A DNA stretch of 64,000 bases, from the NCBI GenBank assembly GCA_037074615.1, contig CM073558.1, positions 7,493,501 through 7,557,500 on the forward strand, written 5' to 3'. The position numbers were made by a program, and so were the translations under genes. How positions within the stretch are numbered: position 1 is the first letter of the stretch; every line of letters begins with the position of its first letter. This document shows, piece after piece, positions 24,193-34,909 of the stretch. This DNA is from Leucaena leucocephala (lineage: Eukaryota > Streptophyta > Magnoliopsida > Fabales > Fabaceae). The notes below the pieces were generated by a model that worked only from the letters and a program-made list of their open reading frames with translations, was not told where the DNA came from and did not search any database.

Positions 24193-25544
24193 GATCTATT
24201 GACCTTTTTCGCCCCCATGGTTTTCATCTTTTATTTATTTATTTATTTTAACTTTTATTTTAATAATTTTTTGGATAAAATTTATTACAAAATGATAAAA
24301 TTCGTTAATTTTTTTAAAAATATTAATAAATCTAAAATTAAAATTATAAATATGATAAAAATATTGTATCTAAGATATAATTAATTTTTAAACTAAAACA
24401 AGGAGCATTTTTTACTCTAAATTTTAAAATATTTATTTGGGTGGACACATTTTAAATATTTATAATATTTAAAGTTTCAATTTAAAATTTAGAAGAAAAA
24501 AAAGACTAAAAGCAACCATGTGAATTTAAAAATGACAATTTAGTTATATGAATATCTAAAATAATGGATTGAGCAAGAGGTATAATATATTATTTACAAT
24601 TTAGGTGTAAAGACCAAATGACCCTTGAAGTATTTGAAGAAAAAATAAGAGAATAAAACTCAAAATGAAGCTGGAGAAAAAGTAATTTCATATTCATGAA
24701 AATACCACAGGACACTCCTCTACTCTGTTGTTTAAAATCAATAGTTTTGAGATGTTTTGGAGAAGAATGTTCGAAACAAGGTGAAAAAAAGTCTCCTTCC
24801 TCTTCTTAATCACATAGAAAGGAAAGGGATTGAAGTGGATCTGCAAGATATTGGAAATATTTTAAATATTGTGAAAGGGTGTGTCAAAGAAAGAAACATT
24901 TTTTTGACATAACTCTTCGTTGTGAAAGGGTGTGTTGAAGAAAGAAACATCTTTCTAATATAACTCTTAAATTTAAAGGATATATGTCTAAAAGACATAT
25001 CTCATGTCTTTTTACAGTCTATAAAAGGGGCTTCTTGATGAAGAAGAAGTATAGAAAAATATATATGGAAAAATAGAGAATGATAGAGAGAATGATACAC
25101 CAATCTTCTGAGATTACTTTATCTTCCACTAGTTATGTTTCCCTGTATTTTTATAAGAAAAGTTCGCTTAATCCTAGAGAGAGCTGCTTCTAAATTTGAT
25201 GAGGAGTCGCAGAATATCTCTTAAGGACAGTGTCCTCAGACACGACTTGAACTATAAACTTTATTATTTTGTAGATTTCGCCAACACAAGATGTCTTCTT
25301 CAATCACTTCAACTTTGACATTATTTGCTTCAATGTCTTAGGATCTAACCCAAAAGGCTTTGACATTGATTTCCTAAAAGTTACATGTGAGAGAGCTTTT
25401 AATGAAGCCAAGTAGTTTATATTCTATAGGCATATACTACCTAAATATATTTGGAAGCTTAAGAGATAGCTTCAAATTGGACAAGAGAAGAAGATGGGCA
25501 AAGCATGTGAAGCATTTGAAACTCACTTCTCATAAGTTAAGTGG

Positions 25545-26165
25545 TAAATGTCATTGAATAAAATTGTACATTCAATTATAACTATTATAGGAGTTGTAAA
25601 TATTATAATTTTAGTTGTAAATCTCATTAGATGAGTTACAAATGACATTGTAAGAGTTACAAATTCTATTATTAAAGTTATATATATCATTATATGAGTT
25701 GTAAATTCATTATAAGAGTTATAAATCTCATTAGCAATATGTTGCAATTTCAGTTATAAGTGTCGTTGTTAAAGTTAAAAATGCCTTTATTGAAGTTGCA
25801 AATATCATTACAGGAGTTACAAATAATATTAGACGAGTTGTAAATGCCATTACAGGAGTTACAAATCCCATTAGCAATAGGTTACAATTTCAGTTATAAA
25901 TTGCATTATCGAAGTTACAAATCCCATTAGACGAGTTGTAAATACTATTGCACGACTTGCAAATCCTATTGTTAAAGTTGTAAATCCTATTATACAAGTT
26001 GTAAATATTATTACAGGAGTTGTAAATCCCATTAGCAATTTGTTGCAATTTTAGTGATAAATGTCATTGTTGAAGTTGCAAATTCTATTAGCAATATATT
26101 GCAATTTCAGTTGTAAATATTATTTTTGAAGTTATAAATCCTATTAAATGAGTTGCAAATCCCTT
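25545..26165 (-). repeat. 21-bp minisatellite array A
   Basis: Degenerate tandem units of the form (A/G)AGTTGTAAAT(C/A)(C/T)(C/T)ATTA.. with 21-nt spacing, about 30 units, interrupted by a few longer linkers (TTGCAATTTCAGTTATAAATG). Read on the minus strand the unit is the same as in array B. Confidence 0.88.
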
Positions 26166-26454
26166 CAACAATATGTCTCCCGTTTTTTCTTCAAATGCTT
26201 TAAGGGTAATTTAGTTTTTTCACCTAAATTTACAAAATACATATTGAATTTCCTGCCTAATTTGTCTTTTTAGTTATTTATATACTTAAATGGTCATTTT
26301 TAAATGGGAGAAAGACAAAAAAAGCTCATTTGAATTTCAAAAAGACAAATTGAGCATCTCAATATTGAAAAGGATAGATTGAGCAGGAGGCCCAATCTGT
26401 CATTTGTAAATTTATATGCAAAGACTAAATTAAATTAACCTTCAATTTTCCAAT

Positions 26455-27780
26455 GATATTTGCAAGTTTGACAATTTGATTTATAACTTTGCCAATAGTA
26501 TTTATAACTCTGACAATGGTATTTGCAACTCCTATACTAGTATTTATAATTTTGACAATAGTATTTGCAATTTTGACAATGGTGTTTGTAACTTTGACAA
26601 TGATATTTATAACTTCGACGATGGTGTTTGTAACTTTGCCAATGGTATTTATAACTCCCATAGTGATATTTGTAATTTCAACAATAATATTTGTAACTCC
26701 TACAATGGTATTTCTAACTCCCACAAAGGAGAAGAAACAACTTTACCAATAGAATTAATAACTTTGCCAATAATATTTTTAACTTCTACAATAGAATGTG
26801 CAACTTTGTCAATGGTATTTACAACTCCCGTAATGATATTTGTAACTCCCACAACGAAGAAGAAGCAACTTTACTAATGGTATTTGCAACTCTTATAATT
26901 ATATTTGTAACTTTGCTAATAGTATTTGCAAGTTTATCAATGGTAGTATTTGTAACTCCTACTGGTATTTGCCACTTTTACAATAGGATTTGGAACTTTG
27001 TCAATGGTATTTATAATTCCCACAATGGTATTTGCAACTCCCATAATAGTATTTGCAACTCTCACCACAGAGAAGAAGCAACTTTGCCATAAGGATTAAT
27101 AACTTTGACAATAATATTTGTAACTCCAACAATGATATTTGCAATTTTGTCAATAGTATTTGTAACTCCCACAATAGAGAAGAAGCAACTTTGCCAATGT
27201 GATTAACAACTTTGCCAATGTTATTTGCAACTCCCACAATAGTATTTGCAGCTTTGCCAATAGTATTTGCAAGTTTATCAATAGTATTTATAACTCCTAC
27301 TAGTATTTACCATTTCCACAATGGGATTTTCAACTTTACCAATGGTATTTACAACTCTCCCAATGATATTTACAACTCCCATAATAGAGAAGAAGCAATG
27401 ATATTTGTAATAACTTCAACCATTAACCAACTGATGTTCTGACTTAGTTAATCACTTTTTAATGTTCAATTTTTGTAAAGTTCCCTTAAAGAATAAGATT
27501 TGCAACAATATTTTAGTGTTCAACTTGGCTAATAGTATTTGTAACTCTCTTAATGACATTTACAACTTTATCAATATGATTTATAACTTTTCCTATGGGA
27601 TTTGCAACTTCACCAAATGGGTTTGCAATTTCACTTACAGAATTTGCAACTTCTTACAATGGGATATACAACTTCGTCAATGGGATTTGCAACTCCTCCA
27701 ATAGAATTTGTAACTTCCTGCAATAGAATTTATAATTTCACTTAAGGGATTTATAACTTCACCTATGGGATTTGCAGTTT
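26455..27780 (+). repeat. 21-bp minisatellite array B with higher-order structure
   Basis: Tandem 21-nt units such as AACTTTGACAATGGTATTTGT. Variants GAGAAGAAGCAACTTT(G/A)CCA interrupt the array at about 26729, 26859, 27069, 27177 and 27387, spaced close to multiples of 21. Because 21 is divisible by three, several frames stay open and encode 7-residue repeats, for example N-F-D-N-x-I-C. This is a by-product of the repeat, not evidence for a protein. Confidence 0.93.
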
Positions 27781-27999
27781 CGTCAATGACTTGCAAGTAA
27801 GTCTTATTATAAACATTCTGTCATATAAAAAGTAAAGGTCTACTCTTTCAGAAATGACTACTCTTTCCTGCTCAATTTGACTGGGCTAAAAAGGAATGCC
27901 CCAATGCAGAAAGCAATGGATTGTAGAACACAAAATGTAATGGACGAAAAGCAATGAATTCGTGATTTCTCCTACTTCATTCTTAAACTAGTCGAAACT

Positions 28000-28170
28000 A
28001 CAATGTCATCTACAGTCTTTTTTCCAATTACCAAAATTGAATTTCTAACTCTGATAATGATATTTGTAACTGCCATAATAGGATTTACAACTTCCCCAAT
28101 GATATTTGCAACTTCCATAATAGGATTTGTAACTTCCCCAATGGTATTTGTAACTTCTCAAATGGTATTT
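28000..28170 (+). repeat. 21-bp minisatellite, short outlier block
   Basis: About seven further units (AACTTCCCAATGATATTTGC type) lie beyond a roughly 220-bp gap of other sequence. Confidence 0.85.
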
Positions 28171-28979
28171 GCAAATCAGTACATGCACAACACAATCTCG
28201 CCTACATAGACAACGATATCAATAATGTAAACAACTTAAAACAAGTGATCTTCTACATACCCGAATACCAACTGATTTAATGACTCACAAATTATTTTGA
28301 AGTGAAATTGGGGCCCAAATAATATCATCATTTGTCTTCTTCCCTTCTCAAAGAGGTTAGGTTTAACTAACCCAATGATATCATAGTTACCAATGCAGCT
28401 GGAATCCCGTGAATAACGACTTCGCCTGAAAAACCTTTCGAACAAGAGCAAACCATGGTGAAATTGAGAATCAAAACATTTTGTAAAAAATTTCCAAACA
28501 AAAACATAAGCAATTGAACTTTGTATCTGTACTATAGATAGTCAATAAGACAACAACCAGTTTCAAATTTTCAAGTTAATGTAATTTTGTCCGCATCATA
28601 CTACTTTAATGTAATTCCCAATTTATTTAAAGAAGTATATTTAGCTTGAAATACCATCTTATATTTCATTGGACATCTATATCCCTTAACTGTTACTAGA
28701 GCAGTTGTATATGCAAGAAGCTACATAGACGCACAAGTTAGCAAGCAGAAAAGTGCAATAAATAGTGTGTGCTCCAATGGCAAAGATATAGCAAACTATT
28801 CCAAGCATAAAAGGACCATATAAATTACTTTAAAGCAAACAAGAATGAAAAAATTCTCTCCTGTAAACATTAGAAGCTCTCTTTCTAAGAAAATCACTTT
28901 CCCATCTATCACATATAACTAAAAATACTTTCCTTCATATTTTCCCTTTTCTCAAATATTGATTCCATTTACCAAATAC

Positions 28980-29045
28980 AAACTTAATTCCACTATCATA
29001 ATTTCTATCATGTTAATTCCAATATCATAATTTCTATCATGTTAT
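28980..29045 (+). repeat. Direct repeat of about 30 bp
   Basis: The block TATCATAATTTCTATCATGTTA, preceded by AATTCCA, occurs twice back to back inside the nested element. Confidence 0.8.
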
Positions 29046-30570
29046 CTTTCAGTTATCTATTCCAGTCTACCTTACATAACTTCTAATCCACTTAGATCAA
29101 TTTTATGCTTTTATGGTTTCTAATTACTTGTATCTTTATCAGGAATAATTCTGTAAACCGTTTATAAAGACTTTTATCAGTTATATAAAAATAAACAAGG
29201 CACCTCCATTTGCTGTTTGTATGGTCCTTTAATGTAGTGATTAGTAATTTCACCTAATAATGTCTTCCAACTATAGTTATTAACTACAAACACATGTCTG
29301 CAAAAGGCCAGCATAACACAACAAAAAAACAGAGCACACATAATAGCTGTTTAGTGCCCAAAGGATAAATTTTTACAAAGACTAATATATATATCACCTT
29401 TAAGTTAATGTCGTTTACAGATTTTCTTCCTCTTACAAGAAAGAAAAGGAATCAAAAAGTGTTACTCATGCGTAGTACACAGATGTTCAAAACTAAAAAA
29501 TAATTTGAAAGACGTTAGATTGATAAATATAAGACATATGCTTGATATATATACATACACATACACATGCCAGATTAATACACAAAATAAAGGTATTAAA
29601 TTTTTCCCTCATTTCCTCAGTTTTCTTCTAAAGTCCCCACCAAAGTAAATGAGAAAATGTTATTCTGCATACTCAGGCAAATGCTATGAACACAGAGGAC
29701 AACATCAATGTTGTATAGATTGTATATAGCAAATAAGAATTACGCTCTAAGGATCGTAAAACATAATAATTTCTGATCGTATAACTTAACCAGAAAAGGC
29801 TTAAACACAATATTTTAATAAAAAAAATATATCAATTTAATAGTTCTTCTTTAGAACTAAACTAAAACAGCAGTTCTCCTAAATTCATGTGTCAGCGCTG
29901 TATACACGCCAACATGACAAAAAAGCATAAATTCCAACAGCCCCCACTTTTTGCAAACAGAATATTCAAAATCGAAGAATGTGAAGGAAAATGTTTAAGA
30001 ATAATCTATCTAGAATCCATTATATCAGTCTATCGCCATTGAAATTTGCTGGAGTACTAATTGAAAGGTTCCAGGAATAGAGATGAACCCTTCAACACAT
30101 AGTAATAAAGTGCATCGACGATTTACCTAATTTTCAAGCCCTAATCTTCCTCCAAATCCTAAACACATAGTGACCTTCGATGGTGACAGGTGTGCTTTTT
30201 TATTTGAGCTTTCGATGGTACTGTAATGAGCTCCTATACTCTTCCATGGCAACAATGCCAACGTAACTTCAGTGAGCTGTGAAATAGTCTCAAATAATAG
30301 ATGGACGATATACATTCTGATCTTTATTTTATCATCTTTTCTTCAAATACTTCCAAGGGCCATTATTATTCTTACTTAAATTTATAAAAGATAAACTATC
30401 ATTTTAGATATTTATATACCTAAATTATCTTTTTCAAATTCAAATAGTCTTTATTTGTCTTTCTCCCTTTTTAAATTCACATGGTTGTTTATTATATTTT
30501 TCTTTAAAATTTATCAATTTTAATTTTTAGACTTTTTTTTTTAGATTTTTTCAACTTAAACCATTCATAT

Positions 30571-30902
30571 ATTTTAAAATAAAATAACAATATTTAGTAA
30601 TTATATTTTTTAAAATGTTGACAAAATAATAATTTTATTTCTAATTAAACATAATTAGAGTGATAATGTGTAACTGTAATCTGTAAGTGCACAATCTTAA
30701 GCAGAAGACCATCAAGTTAACTACTTTGGAGATTTATATTAAGCAATAAGCATATTGATTTGTTATTGATTAAATCAATTATTCAGTTCAATTTCTTGCT
30801 CGTTTTTCCTTTGCCGCAGTATAAGCCCGGTGATCCTCGCGGCAATTCCACATCAATTCTGGATAATGAAGAAACCAAAGCCTTAGAAGCTTTGGTTCAA
30901 GC
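30571..30902 (+). promoter_or_regulatory. Presumed promoter and 5'UTR of the mTERF gene
   Basis: Only about 330 bp separate the transposon TIR from the mTERF start codon. The promoter must lie here or within the transposon. No specific element could be assigned. Confidence 0.4.
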
Positions 30903-32594
30903 ATGTTCATGAACTCGTTTCGCAAAATCTTCTTCCGCCACGTTTCTACCGCCTGCACCACCACAAGTAAGCTCCTGAAATACTCAAAAATACCCAAAAG
31001 GTACCAAAAATTCGCTGTCCGTGAAGCCCAGAAAGTCCTCACCGATTATCTCCACGAAACTAGATGCTTACCTTTTGTATTGGCGGATCAGATTGGCAAG
31101 AACTCCCTCCTTTCCCTCGTTAATCTCATTGTGAAGGTGGACTTCTCTGCCTCCACTTTCTCGAGAAATTTCGAGAAATACCTCAGGTACCACCCCATCG
31201 ATGAGTTCGAATTTTTCTTTGAAAGCATAGGCATAGACTGCAATAATTGCGTTTCTGAGTCGTTGCCTGCTAATAAGGTCTTCTTTTCTGAAGATGGATC
31301 AATTCTGGATGCAGCTTGTGTGCTTTCGGGTTTTGGGTTTCCGTGGGATAAGTTGGGTAAGTTGTATAAGGAATGCAGTTCCACTTTCAGGAGAAGTCCC
31401 AATGAGTTGGAGTCTAAACTCTGTGACTTTAAGAAACATGGCTTTGGTAATGTTGAAGTGGTTGGTATATGTCTAGCTTTCCCCAATATCTTAGGTGAGG
31501 AAGGTGATGGTGAAATTGATGGTCTGTTTACTGATCTGAAATCAGTACTTTTAGATTTTGAATTGGCAAAATCTGTTGAAGGAAATATAGATTCTTGGCA
31601 TGAAGTATGTAGAAAAATTCGGGTGTTCTATAATTTAAAAGGTGAGAAGGGAAAGTTAGGGGAGCTCATGGGAAGGGCAAAAACCATCTTTATTGAATAT
31701 GGAGAAGATGAGTTGATTCAAAAAGCAGAGTATTTCTGTAGATTTGGTGTCAAAAAACAGGAAGTAGCACTTTTACTTTTAAAAGCCCCAGAGTTGTTGG
31801 ATCTTGATTTGGAGATGTCAGTGATTAATGTATCAAAGCTATTGAAACACTTTGGCTTGAGCCCTAAAATTTTGGAGGATGTTAGTAAAAAATATGATCA
31901 TGTATTGGGGACGAACAAGATGGATAATCTGCCTAATGTAGTGAGAGCTTTGGATTTACATGAGTGGTTCTTCAATAAAATGAAGGATGGAAATCATAAG
32001 TTGTTGATAAGTTATCTTGCAAACCATCCTAATGAAGACCAGGATAAAGAATATCAAGCTGGCTTAGAGATTATATGTGTTTCAAGTTCCCAAAATCATA
32101 GAATGAGTAAATTGAATTTCTTGCATGGCTTGGGCTTTGGAGAAAATGCTTTAACTATAAATATTTCAGCTCGCTTGCATGGCTCTAATTGGGAGTTACA
32201 GAAAAGGTTTGAATTCCTTCTGCATTTAGGGTTTGAATTCTCAAAGCTCTGTATCATGGTGAAAAAAGCACCTAAAATTCTAAACCAAAAATCTCAAGTT
32301 GTAGATAAGAAGGTGAAATTCTTCTGTCAGGAAATGGGAATCCCTGTTCCGTGTTTGACCCCTTTGGCATCACTTTTGTATTATAATCTAGAGAACTGGA
32401 TTAAGCCTAGGCACGGATTTCATATGTGGCTTGAAGAGAAGGGTCTGCTTGTAGAAAAGTATTCCATCATAACTGTGTTTGCTTGTAGTAACAATCGTTT
32501 TGTAGATATGGCTTATAACATTCACCCAGCTGCTCCAAAACATTGGCTTGAGCAATTCTACATACCTCTAAACACTCAGTGTTATAATCATTAA
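30903..32594 (+). CDS. mTERF-family protein, organelle-targeted (MTEF18/SHOT1-like)
   Basis: Intact single-exon frame of 563 residues. The N-terminus is rich in Phe, Arg, Ser and Thr (MFMNSFRKIFFRHVSTAC), typical of a mitochondrial or plastid presequence. The rest is helical with repeated Leu/Pro-type mTERF motifs of about 30 residues: FKKHGFGNVEVVGICLAFPN, CRFGVKKQEVALLLLKAPEL, LHLGFEFSKLCIMVKKAPKI. mTERF proteins bind organellar nucleic acid through stacked helical repeats and affect transcription or RNA maturation. Length and lack of introns agree with the plant MTEF18 (SHOT1, At3g60400) group. That assignment is from memory of the family and from neighbouring genes, so no symbol is given. 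Met3 could also be the start. Confidence 0.92.
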   Translation: MFMNSFRKIFFRHVSTACTTTSKLLKYSKIPKRYQKFAVREAQKVLTDYLHETRCLPFVLADQIGKNSLLSLVNLIVKVDFSASTFSRNFEKYLRYHPIDEFEFFFESIGIDCNNCVSESLPANKVFFSEDGSILDAACVLSGFGFPWDKLGKLYKECSSTFRRSPNELESKLCDFKKHGFGNVEVVGICLAFPNILGEEGDGEIDGLFTDLKSVLLDFELAKSVEGNIDSWHEVCRKIRVFYNLKGEKGKLGELMGRAKTIFIEYGEDELIQKAEYFCRFGVKKQEVALLLLKAPELLDLDLEMSVINVSKLLKHFGLSPKILEDVSKKYDHVLGTNKMDNLPNVVRALDLHEWFFNKMKDGNHKLLISYLANHPNEDQDKEYQAGLEIICVSSSQNHRMSKLNFLHGLGFGENALTINISARLHGSNWELQKRFEFLLHLGFEFSKLCIMVKKAPKILNQKSQVVDKKVKFFCQEMGIPVPCLTPLASLLYYNLENWIKPRHGFHMWLEEKGLLVEKYSIITVFACSNNRFVDMAYNIHPAAPKHWLEQFYIPLNTQCYNH

Positions 32595-33333
32595 TTGTTC
32601 CACATGCATTGTGAATGAACTGAGGGACATATTCTGACTGACTTTGTACAGATTCTTTATTTGCTACTTCATGTGACAGTTTCTATTATTGTAAAGATTC
32701 AATTTTATCCCAAATTTTTTTTGTGTAAGATTAGAGTACCCATAAGTTTTTTTGGATCAATATCACCCTTGAAGTGTTAAAAATGAGTAATGCCCTCCTA
32801 ACCATTAAAAATGTTAACATTCATCATTAGTTTTTTAAAGGATAGGGCAACATTACACTTTTTTTAACACTTGTGGAGCGTATAGTTTCTATGCAAAAAT
32901 TTTTGAAGTAAAATTAGACTTTAACTTGTTTTTTGTATGACACTCCATCAAGGGCTTCCCTACCACTGCTTGCTCTGTGCCTCGTGGAGGAAGGTGAATC
33001 GTGGGATGTGCAACGCAACAGCCAGGGTTCAAATATGTGATAGAGTTATTAAGAAGGAATTGTGAATATCTTATCTTGCATGGCTAAATTACCTTTGACA
33101 TGATCCTAACAGTTAAGATTTCTGAGAGATGCTAAGCCCTAATGATGTGAATCTTTGTTCTTCCTTCTTCAAACTGATTATATCAGAGGAGACATAGGTA
33201 AGCCAATTGTAATCTACGACACTTTTTCATGTGAACATCTTGCTCCTGTATATTGTTAGATGTTAAATAGTCCATGTGTGATGGAAAAGTTGGGAGATTA
33301 AATATTTCCTGTCATGGTGTTGACTACTCTCTT
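32595..33333 (+). other. 3' flank of the mTERF gene
   Basis: 3'UTR-like sequence with a TTGTGTAAG/AATTTTATCC region near 32700, then intergenic DNA without a gene. Confidence 0.45.
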
Positions 33334-33783
33334 GGGTGTTCACGGGACCAGGGTCCTGGTCCCATTCCAATGAATAGTGATGGGACGGGATTTTTGTCCC
33401 ATGTCTTCGCGTGTCCTGAAAGTGTGGAGCCGGGATGTCTGGCCTTTAATTTAAAAAAAAAATAATTAATATAAATAAATTTTAAAAAATAAATATGTTT
33501 CTACCAAAAAAAATTAAATACACATATCAGTATTCACTTTTTTATATTATCTTAAAAATATGGGTCTTAATAATATACATATATTAATATTAATATTATA
33601 CAATATACATTAATATAAACAAATTAATATATATATTTAGGAATATGACACCTTTATTTTGTGTTTTGTCCTATCTCAAATCCTATTTTGTTCTGTCTCA
33701 TTTGTGTCTTGTTCTGAAAAGCTTCTAGCAGGGACTGTCTCATCTCAATTGTGATCGGACCGGGCAGGATACCATGAACACCC
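33334..33783. mobile_element. hAT-like MITE, 450 bp
   Basis: The left end GGGTGTTCACGGGACCAGG matches, inverted, the right end, which reads GGGTGTTCATGGTATCCTGC inward. It has a GC-rich subterminal part and an AT-rich core. The flanks share only a weak TACT block, so no target duplication is claimed. The short frame at 33274 crosses the left boundary and is not a gene. Confidence 0.7.
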
Positions 33784-34156
33784 TTACTATTGACATGAAA
33801 GTGTGCTTTCTTTTTTTATAGATTTAAAACTTTTATCCCTTATGTATATATAAAGAAGTAGTACTAGGATCTAATTTTTTTAGGAAAAAGAACATAAGGC
33901 AACTAAAAGATTTATTCATTTGGGAAATTATTTTAGGAGCATGTTTTTGTCTTCAACACGGATAAAAGCGGTTCTGTACTCAACTGATAAAAAAATATAA
34001 GGATTATAGGAGAGTAATAATACAGGCTTGATAAATAGTCCAGAGCTTCTGTTGTTTGTATAACAAAGGTGGTAATTTGGTTTTGTGGGTTGGCTTGGTA
34101 ATGGCAGTCATTCCTAGTATAAATTTATTTATTTAAAATGATTTTAATGTTTGTAT

Positions 34157-34637
34157 TGTTAGAATATAAATATCTCATACACATTTTAATCTATCTAGAT
34201 TATAACATATATGAGTATAAAACCTATATGAGATGCAGTGGAAGACTTAAAGTTGCCTCTCACTATTAGCTTAATTGATCTGAGGAAAAATTGGAACTCA
34301 ATTCAGAGACATGTTAATCAGAGAAAAATGTTAGATAAATAACATATTCTTCTAACTGGTAATTAGGCATAGTGATAACAACTTGTGCACTGCCATCACC
34401 AGTGGGAAACCTTCAAGAGTGAGCAAAAAAATTAAGTTATTACTCTAGGATTCAGAAACTACCGTACGAATAATTCTCAATTGTTAATTTTCACTATTAG
34501 AAAATTAACCTTAATAAATTGAATTAATAACCCACATTGAATTGGGCCCAAATGACTACAGGTCATACTCATAAATATTTATTAATTATCCTAATTAATA
34601 TCTAAATAGGATATATTATAATAATAAATATCTCACA
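34157..34637 (-). repeat. Copia 3' LTR
   Basis: Starts TGTTAGAATA and ends ATATCTCACA on the plus strand. The adjacent minus-strand purine tract AAGTGAGAGAA marks its inner side. Confidence 0.93.
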
Positions 34638-34909
34638 TTCTCTCACTTGACCTGTATACTCAATGTCATTATCCTGTCTAGGTAAACTGATGTTATGCTT
34701 CAAGAATCATAGCTATAAGTCTATTTTTATCGAGTATTACCTTTCATGGATTAGGTAACACCATCATTTAACGAGTATCACATTATACATAAACTCAATG
34801 TTCATTCAGTTCTTATTTAAATGTTTATCAATTTCAATAACACAAATGTATATAATTACAAATTTGAAATGATAAATCACAAAATCTGATTTTGTTGCTC
34901 ATACCTCAA

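Larger units (their letters stand above)
26306..30467. mobile_element. Nested 4.2-kb Mutator-like element with perfect 9-bp target duplication
   Basis: The termini are GGGAGAAAGACAAA at the left and the inverted TTTGTCTTTCTCCC at the right. Inverted similarity continues inward for well over 100 bp (CATTTGAATTTCAAAAAGA against CTATTTGAATTTGAAAAAGA). TTTTTAAAT flanks both ends exactly (26297-26305 and 30468-30476). The 9-bp duplication and GGG termini fit Mutator-like elements. It inserted into the TIR of a related outer element. No transposase is recognisable; most of the left third is a 21-bp satellite array, and 28.2-30.3 kb is unique sequence of unknown origin. Confidence 0.85.
24480..30570. 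mobile_element. Outer Mutator-like element, split by a nested relative
   Basis: The left TIR (about 24480-24660) reads AACCATGTGAATTTAAAAATGAC, continues with ATATCTAAAA, and ends CTTGAAGTATTTGAAGAAAA. Its inverted partner is divided in two: 26175-26305 and 30477-30570. The break is filled by element 26306-30467 plus one copy of its 9-bp target duplication. The interior from 24680 to 25540 has no recognised gene. It contains a 30-bp direct repeat (GTGAAAGGGTGTGT..AAGAAAGAAACAT near 24870 and 24922) and a TATA-box-like CTATAAAAGGGG at about 25020. A 21-bp satellite array lies next to the right TIR. The outer termini are approximate and no outer target duplication was identified. Confidence 0.72.

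Noticed and set aside
26476..27442. Several 60-130 codon frames on both strands
   Set aside because: All lie in the 21-bp tandem array; frames stay open because the period is a multiple of three.
25545..28170. CRISPR-like array of short repeats
   Set aside because: Units are contiguous and degenerate without unique spacers, in a plant genome, inside a transposon.
30788..31486. Minus-strand frames opposite the mTERF gene
   Set aside because: Antisense shadows of an intact 563-codon gene.
33274..33465. 63-codon frame downstream of mTERF
   Set aside because: Crosses the left terminus of a MITE, so it is a chance frame.
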